This document shows positions 59,882 through 64,000 of a DNA stretch of 64,000 nt, one piece after another. Every line of letters begins with the position of its first letter. Within the stretch, counting starts at the first letter, position 1. Made by a program: the position numbers and the translations under genes. The DNA is taken from NCBI GenBank assembly GCA_946699065.1, contig CAMPDV010001586.1, positions 1 to 64,000 of the forward strand, written 5' to 3'. Under the pieces are notes generated by a model. That model was not told the origin of the DNA. It saw only the letters and a list, made by a program, of their open reading frames with translations, and searched no databases. Source of the DNA: Loxodes magnus (taxonomy: Eukaryota > Ciliophora > Karyorelictea > Loxodida > Loxodidae).

Positions 59882-60898
59882 TCAGAAATCAATTGAATTC
59901 CAATATAAATCTAGGAATTCTAGTCTTAAGGTTTGAAAGCTGGATGTTAGATGGTTTGATACCCTTGAAGGAGCTTTTAGATGGTATATGAAGCATGTGG
60001 AGTTTAGCTGGTGTTTGGCTATCTCTTTAAGACGTGCTCTGTCCTTTTTTACCTCACCTTAGGGGTTTATTTTATCAAGGTTAATATATTTAAGCTTAAG
60101 GTGGAAGAAGTTTGAATGGTTTAAGTATAAAGCTGAGATTTTATGCTTTAGCTGAAGAGAAGTAGATGAAGATAGAGTCATTCTGGAGATTTGCTGATCC
60201 TCATACTCCTTAAAAGGTTTAGCTTATAGCTCCATTAGCTGATTTACTATTAAATAAGAATGATGTGTTTAAGAAGGGCTAAAAGAGAAGACTCTTGAGC
60301 TATCCTTCTTTTATTTACTCCTAAGATGTTTAGAATATAAACTAGAACTTAGTTTTAAGCTTTGTTGTATTGTAGCTTGTAAAAATTGTAGCTTTACAAT
60401 ATTTTCGCTTTTATATCTAGCAATGAAAGCTACTGCCTGGGATATTTTTCTAGATATTATCCCAGTCTCTTTATAACTCTCTTGAACCTTTAAGATGATC
60501 GTATAAGCTTCCTTAATCTTCCATTAAAATCGATATTTTGATATGAGAGTTACTCCAGTTTTTCCAATGCAACTCCTTCTTTTGGCTTCTTTTTACTAGC
60601 TTAGTATCCTTGATCTCCTTACTAAATCTTCATACCATTAAGCATAAAATCTAAGCATCTTGCATTCCTTTATCTTTAGCTCTTTAACGATTTTCTTGCC
60701 TAGTTTTTTAGCCTAGGATTATGAGTTTACCTCAAAGAGTCCTATTGGGATCTATTTCCCTCTCCTTTCCTTATCTCCCGTAACTCTACTTTATTGTCTT
60801 GCTAGTCCTGAAAAAAGTTAGCTAAGAAGAAAGACAAGAAATAACAATTTAAGCAGCTTTTAGCAAAGCCTGATAAGCCTTTCTTAAAGAGAGTGCAT
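59882..60898 (-). CDS. Signal-anchor protein of unknown function
   Basis: 338 residues in one frame from ATG 60898 to TGA 59882, with no internal TGA at all, which supports coding. Residues ~12-33 are a hydrophobic signal peptide or anchor (KLLKLLFLVFLLSQLFSG), preceded by basic residues. The rest is basic and helical (GDKERRGKQIPIGLFEVN, EAYTIILKVQESYKETGI, NPQGEVKKDRARLKEIAKHQ) with a Ser-rich patch (SSSLYSKHLRSKQKKDSSR). No family recognised. The opposite strand can also be read as a hydrophobic protein, but its composition is that of an antisense shadow. Confidence 0.55.
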
Positions 60899-61191
60899 AG
60901 TGTTTGGTGTTTAATACCTGGATTTGGAACGAAACGGTATGACATAAAATAAAGTTCCTGATATCAAGTCTCATTCTTGCTGCTTTCCTCATAGGATAGT
61001 TTAGGCCAAAGCCTATTATAAGTTTAAACTGAAGCCATAATTACTCACTTCAATTCACTTAAGCTAACAGGTTAGCTCTTACTACCTGTTATTTAGGTTG
61101 CTCTTACATACTGATAATAGATACTTAAACCAATTTTAAAAGCTTGAAGATAAATAGACTTATAGAAATAAGGATAATCAATAATTTAAGT

Positions 61192-63720
61192 TCAAATAGA
61201 GATTTCATTTTTACTATTGGCCATTTTTCAATGAGTCTAAGTTGATTCTTCCATTATAGTCTTCTACATCCATAGATTTAAATTAAAGTATATTTTTTTT
61301 TCTTCATCTTGAGGGTTCTAGACTTCCTTTTTAGAATGAGGATTTTTAGGTGAAGAACTAGAGTAAGAAGGAATGATTACTTCTTCTTAGTTTTGCATAC
61401 AGGTTTATGCGTCTTCAGACTGATTTAAAATTTCCTGTTTAGTCTCCGGTTTTTCCTTTTCAATGGTCTGTCCCTCTATCTGCTTTATCCTTTATCTGTC
61501 CACCATTATTGATATGAATACTATCCAAATATTGACCTTTAATTTTCTGATGCAAATAAGATTCATTAGCATCACGTTGGGTAGTAATTTATGTTTGCTA
61601 TAGTGTGTCTTTATTCAAGTAGGAAGTGCTATCTTCAACCATAACATCGATCTAGAAGTTACTTATCAGGTTAGCTATGTCGCTCTTTTTCTCCTTCTAA
61701 CCCTCATTCATCTACTTACCATCTTAAGATGGATGCACTGGCTATGACACTTAGGATTTGCTTTATTCACTTGTAGATCTAAATATCTTATTGGAGCATA
61801 ATGTCATAATCAAAAGACCAGAATTGGATTAGATAGGAGATAGTAGAAAAAGTAGCTGATAAAGAGACAAGGTATTCAAGGAAGAGTTTCTGCTGTGTTA
61901 AAAGCAGCGCAAACGCAAGAAATGACAATTAAGCATGAAACGCAGTAGATGAAAATAAGGACTTACTAGATTTTCTAACACTAGATTAGGATCTTTATGC
62001 ATATCTACTTTCATACAGACATTCCTAAACCTATTAAAACCGCAACTCCAAAATTTTAACCTTTAAATTACCCTAATCTTGTCTATTAAGTAGCAGTTAT
62101 AAGATTTATCAGTAAGTATCAGATGGTAATAGTAAAGTCTATATATAAAAATGAAGTTTTTCTTAGAGTTTGGGATTGAACTCTTACTCAAGGGCTTATT
62201 ATGGAAGCATAAGATGCTCATTGGAATAGTTTTGGTAGATTTATAGAACTAAAATCTAAAGCTTAATCTAAATTTTCTTTTGTCTTTTGACACTACAATC
62301 AGAATTATAAGCATCTAAGTTGAAAAAATATGAAACATAAGATTACTAATAAGTAAGCAGTAACTGGATGCTTATAGCTTGATTAATTTTCATGCTTTCT
62401 TTTTTCATCTAAATTAAGGTCTAAGTTTGATTCTTCTTCATTTTACGTTTCTTCATTTTCTTCTTCCTAAACTTATTCCTCTTAATCTTGCTCTTCTCCA
62501 CTCTCTTCCTCCTATTGTTCCTCTTGCTCCTCATTTTCTTATTCTTCTACCTCTTATACAATTGAAGCGAGTCTAATAAGTCCTGACTAGCTACATTTAC
62601 ACCTGTAATAGTTAGTTAGCTGGGCTTTTTCAATAGAGCATGAAGTTCCATTATCTCACTTATATTCGTTAATATCTCACATTTGGCATACTACGTTTGA
62701 AGATGTCTAAGTTTGGGTATAGTTCAGAACATACTCAACTTAGATGTTCACTTTCTTCAGACTATCCTTCTTGATATAGAATCCTTCTTACGTCTTTTCA
62801 GATATTTAGTATACTTCAAGACTTAAATAATTGATATAGCTCAAATCATCCATCTCACATGGATTGTTTCTTCAAATAGTAAAGATTACATCAAAGCTTC
62901 CTTAGAGATCATTAGAGTAGCTTAGTACTTAGGCAGAGAAATTCCAATACTATCATTACTTCTCCTTTAGAGTTTCAACAGTTTAGATCATAAAAAAGAA
63001 AAGACTCTAGTCTCATAGCTCTATTTCTTAAGTAGGGATTTCCTTCTCCTTTGTATAGGATAGAAGAATTACTTGCAAGATTTATCAAATTTAGACTTTA
63101 GAAGTTTGATAGGTTAAAGTATGATCGTTTGTATAGTTAAAGGTACTTCTTCTAGTTATTAGACTAGCTTATACTTCTTGTTCGATGTTAAGCTTTATAT
63201 AGTAGAACTGTTTAATGATCTGCATAAGCTAAGACATCTAATTTTAGGATATCTGGTACTTTGTTTACTAGTTAAGACATTGGTAGATGCTGTCTATATA
63301 GTTCTGCAGGTTTTCAGATGTTACGTTTAGTCTTACTTCATAGTAGCTTGAAACTGCTATTGTTATCTATTCTTGGTTCTCTATTTTTTAGGATAGATAT
63401 CATAAGAACTGTTTCATATCTAGAGGAGAAAGATTAGGAGCACTGGTACTTATTTGAATAGCTAAGTCATGCATAAAATTCTAAGAAATATAGAGTTTTG
63501 GAAAAGAGATCATCATTCTTTAGTTCTTTTAAAAAAATAGATTGAAGATGATTAACGCATCCTTTATAGGTATTCAGAAAATATAATAATTTATTCTCTG
63601 AAGAAGGATACAAATTTAGCTTTAATTTTATCAGCTACTTAGTCTTTAACAATTAATCCTAGTATTGAGGTCAAGCCAATCTAAAATCTTGTCGATGAAA
63701 CTAAGACTCCTATTTAAATA
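61192..63720 (-). CDS. GPS-domain multi-pass receptor (REJ/polycystin/adhesion-GPCR-like), 5' end not found
   Basis: About 840 residues, TGA 61192. The extracellular part (63720-62690) is N/S/T-rich and REJ/GAIN-like (SAPNLSPLDMKQFLWYLS, SYYEVRLNVTSENLQNYIDS). A GPS motif lies at 62688-62560: CQMWDINEYKWDNGTSC..RCKC, matching C-x2-W..W-x3-G..C..C-x-C, with both Trp TGA (62677-62679, 62656-62658). There follow a ~50-residue Glu-rich insert, then at least five membrane helices (VTAYLLVILCFIFFQL, IDFTITIWYLLINLIT, FGVAVLIGLGMSVW, VLIFIYCVSCLIVISCVC, CLFISYFFYYLLSNPIL) and a ~190-residue acidic cytoplasmic tail. One-base shifts appear near 63470, at TTTT 61813 (last helix to tail) and at GGG near 61490. 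No signal peptide is found, so the N-terminus is probably upstream or beyond the window. Confidence 0.75.
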
Positions 63721-64000
63721 AAATAAGTAAATAGAAAATTAAATGAAAGGAAGAAGTAAAAATATAAAATAAATTTGAATCTTAGTTGAAACAAATCTTC
63801 AAGTTATACTCCCTTATAGCAATAATAACAACATATAATCATCATGTAATAAAGTTATAATTCAATAATATCATATCTAGGGATATTATAACTCATTTCA
63901 ATCTTAAATAATAGCTAAGACAAGAGATTAAGAAAGAAAGTTTAATCTAATTCAAAACTTAATAATAAAGAAATAGAATAGCAACTTAATTATTTACTAA
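63721..64000. other. A-rich sequence at the right edge
   Basis: Low-complexity, purine-rich on the plus strand. It may be an intron or 5' flank of the GPS receptor gene: on the minus strand TTTATTTAAATAG before 63715 resembles a splice acceptor. No domain seen. Confidence 0.35.

Noticed and set aside
59900..60950. Plus-strand frame resembling a hydrophobic membrane protein
   Set aside because: Antisense of the 338-codon gene at 59882-60898, which has no internal TGA and better composition.

Overview
What this is. The window is very AT-rich nuclear DNA from a ciliate with a non-standard genetic code. Read with UAA and UAG as glutamine, long protein families appear in single frames. Within those frames the invariant tryptophans are very often written TGA: WMAPE and SDIW in several kinases, INETW and WRPIS in a LINE, and both tryptophans of a GPS motif. 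TGA also ends most of the genes, so it looks ambiguous (Trp inside, stop at the end). Among known codes this fits the karyorelictean ciliates (Loxodes-like) or Condylostoma; which of the two is inference. With almost no unambiguous stop codon, open frames alone mean little, so calls rest on recognisable domains, frame continuity and low in-frame TGA density.

Layout. 1-1804: AT-rich flank with one coding-like segment. 1805-21636: tandem array of seven full and one truncated ~2.52 kb unit, each carrying two minus-strand genes, called A and B here. 21637-25259: AT-rich, nothing recognised. 25260-30520: four minus-strand paralogous TKL-like kinase genes, two apparently active (one with an N-terminal kelch-like region) and two pseudokinases. 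32479-33472: small retroposon coding a coiled-coil/CCHC zinc-knuckle (gag/ORF1-like) protein. 34888-35252: broken WD40 fragment. 35447-40792: GC-rich islands and a long putative polytopic membrane protein frame. 41999-43783: RING/B-box/coiled-coil protein with a C-terminal ubiquitin-like domain. 44849-45830: unrecognised gene. 45970-46999: decayed papain-family protease. 48150-50402: myristoylation-type F-box-like/LRR protein. 50612-51226: gene interrupted by a full-length LINE (51227-57861) with a perfect 16-bp target duplication. 58390-58591: two tRNA genes or relics. 58883-63720: three closely spaced minus-strand genes (RING/coiled-coil, a signal-anchor protein of unknown role, and a GPS-containing multi-pass receptor).

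Function and quality. Several proteins suggest signalling or ubiquitin functions (kinases, two RING proteins, F-box/LRR protein, GPS receptor), but no operon-like pathway is implied. Many genes carry one single-base shift at a homopolymer, which looks like long-read assembly error. The protease and WD40 fragment carry more lesions and look like true relics. A LINE and a smaller retroposon in and between genes imply a genome whose repeats have not been eliminated: a germline genome, or a karyorelict-type macronucleus.
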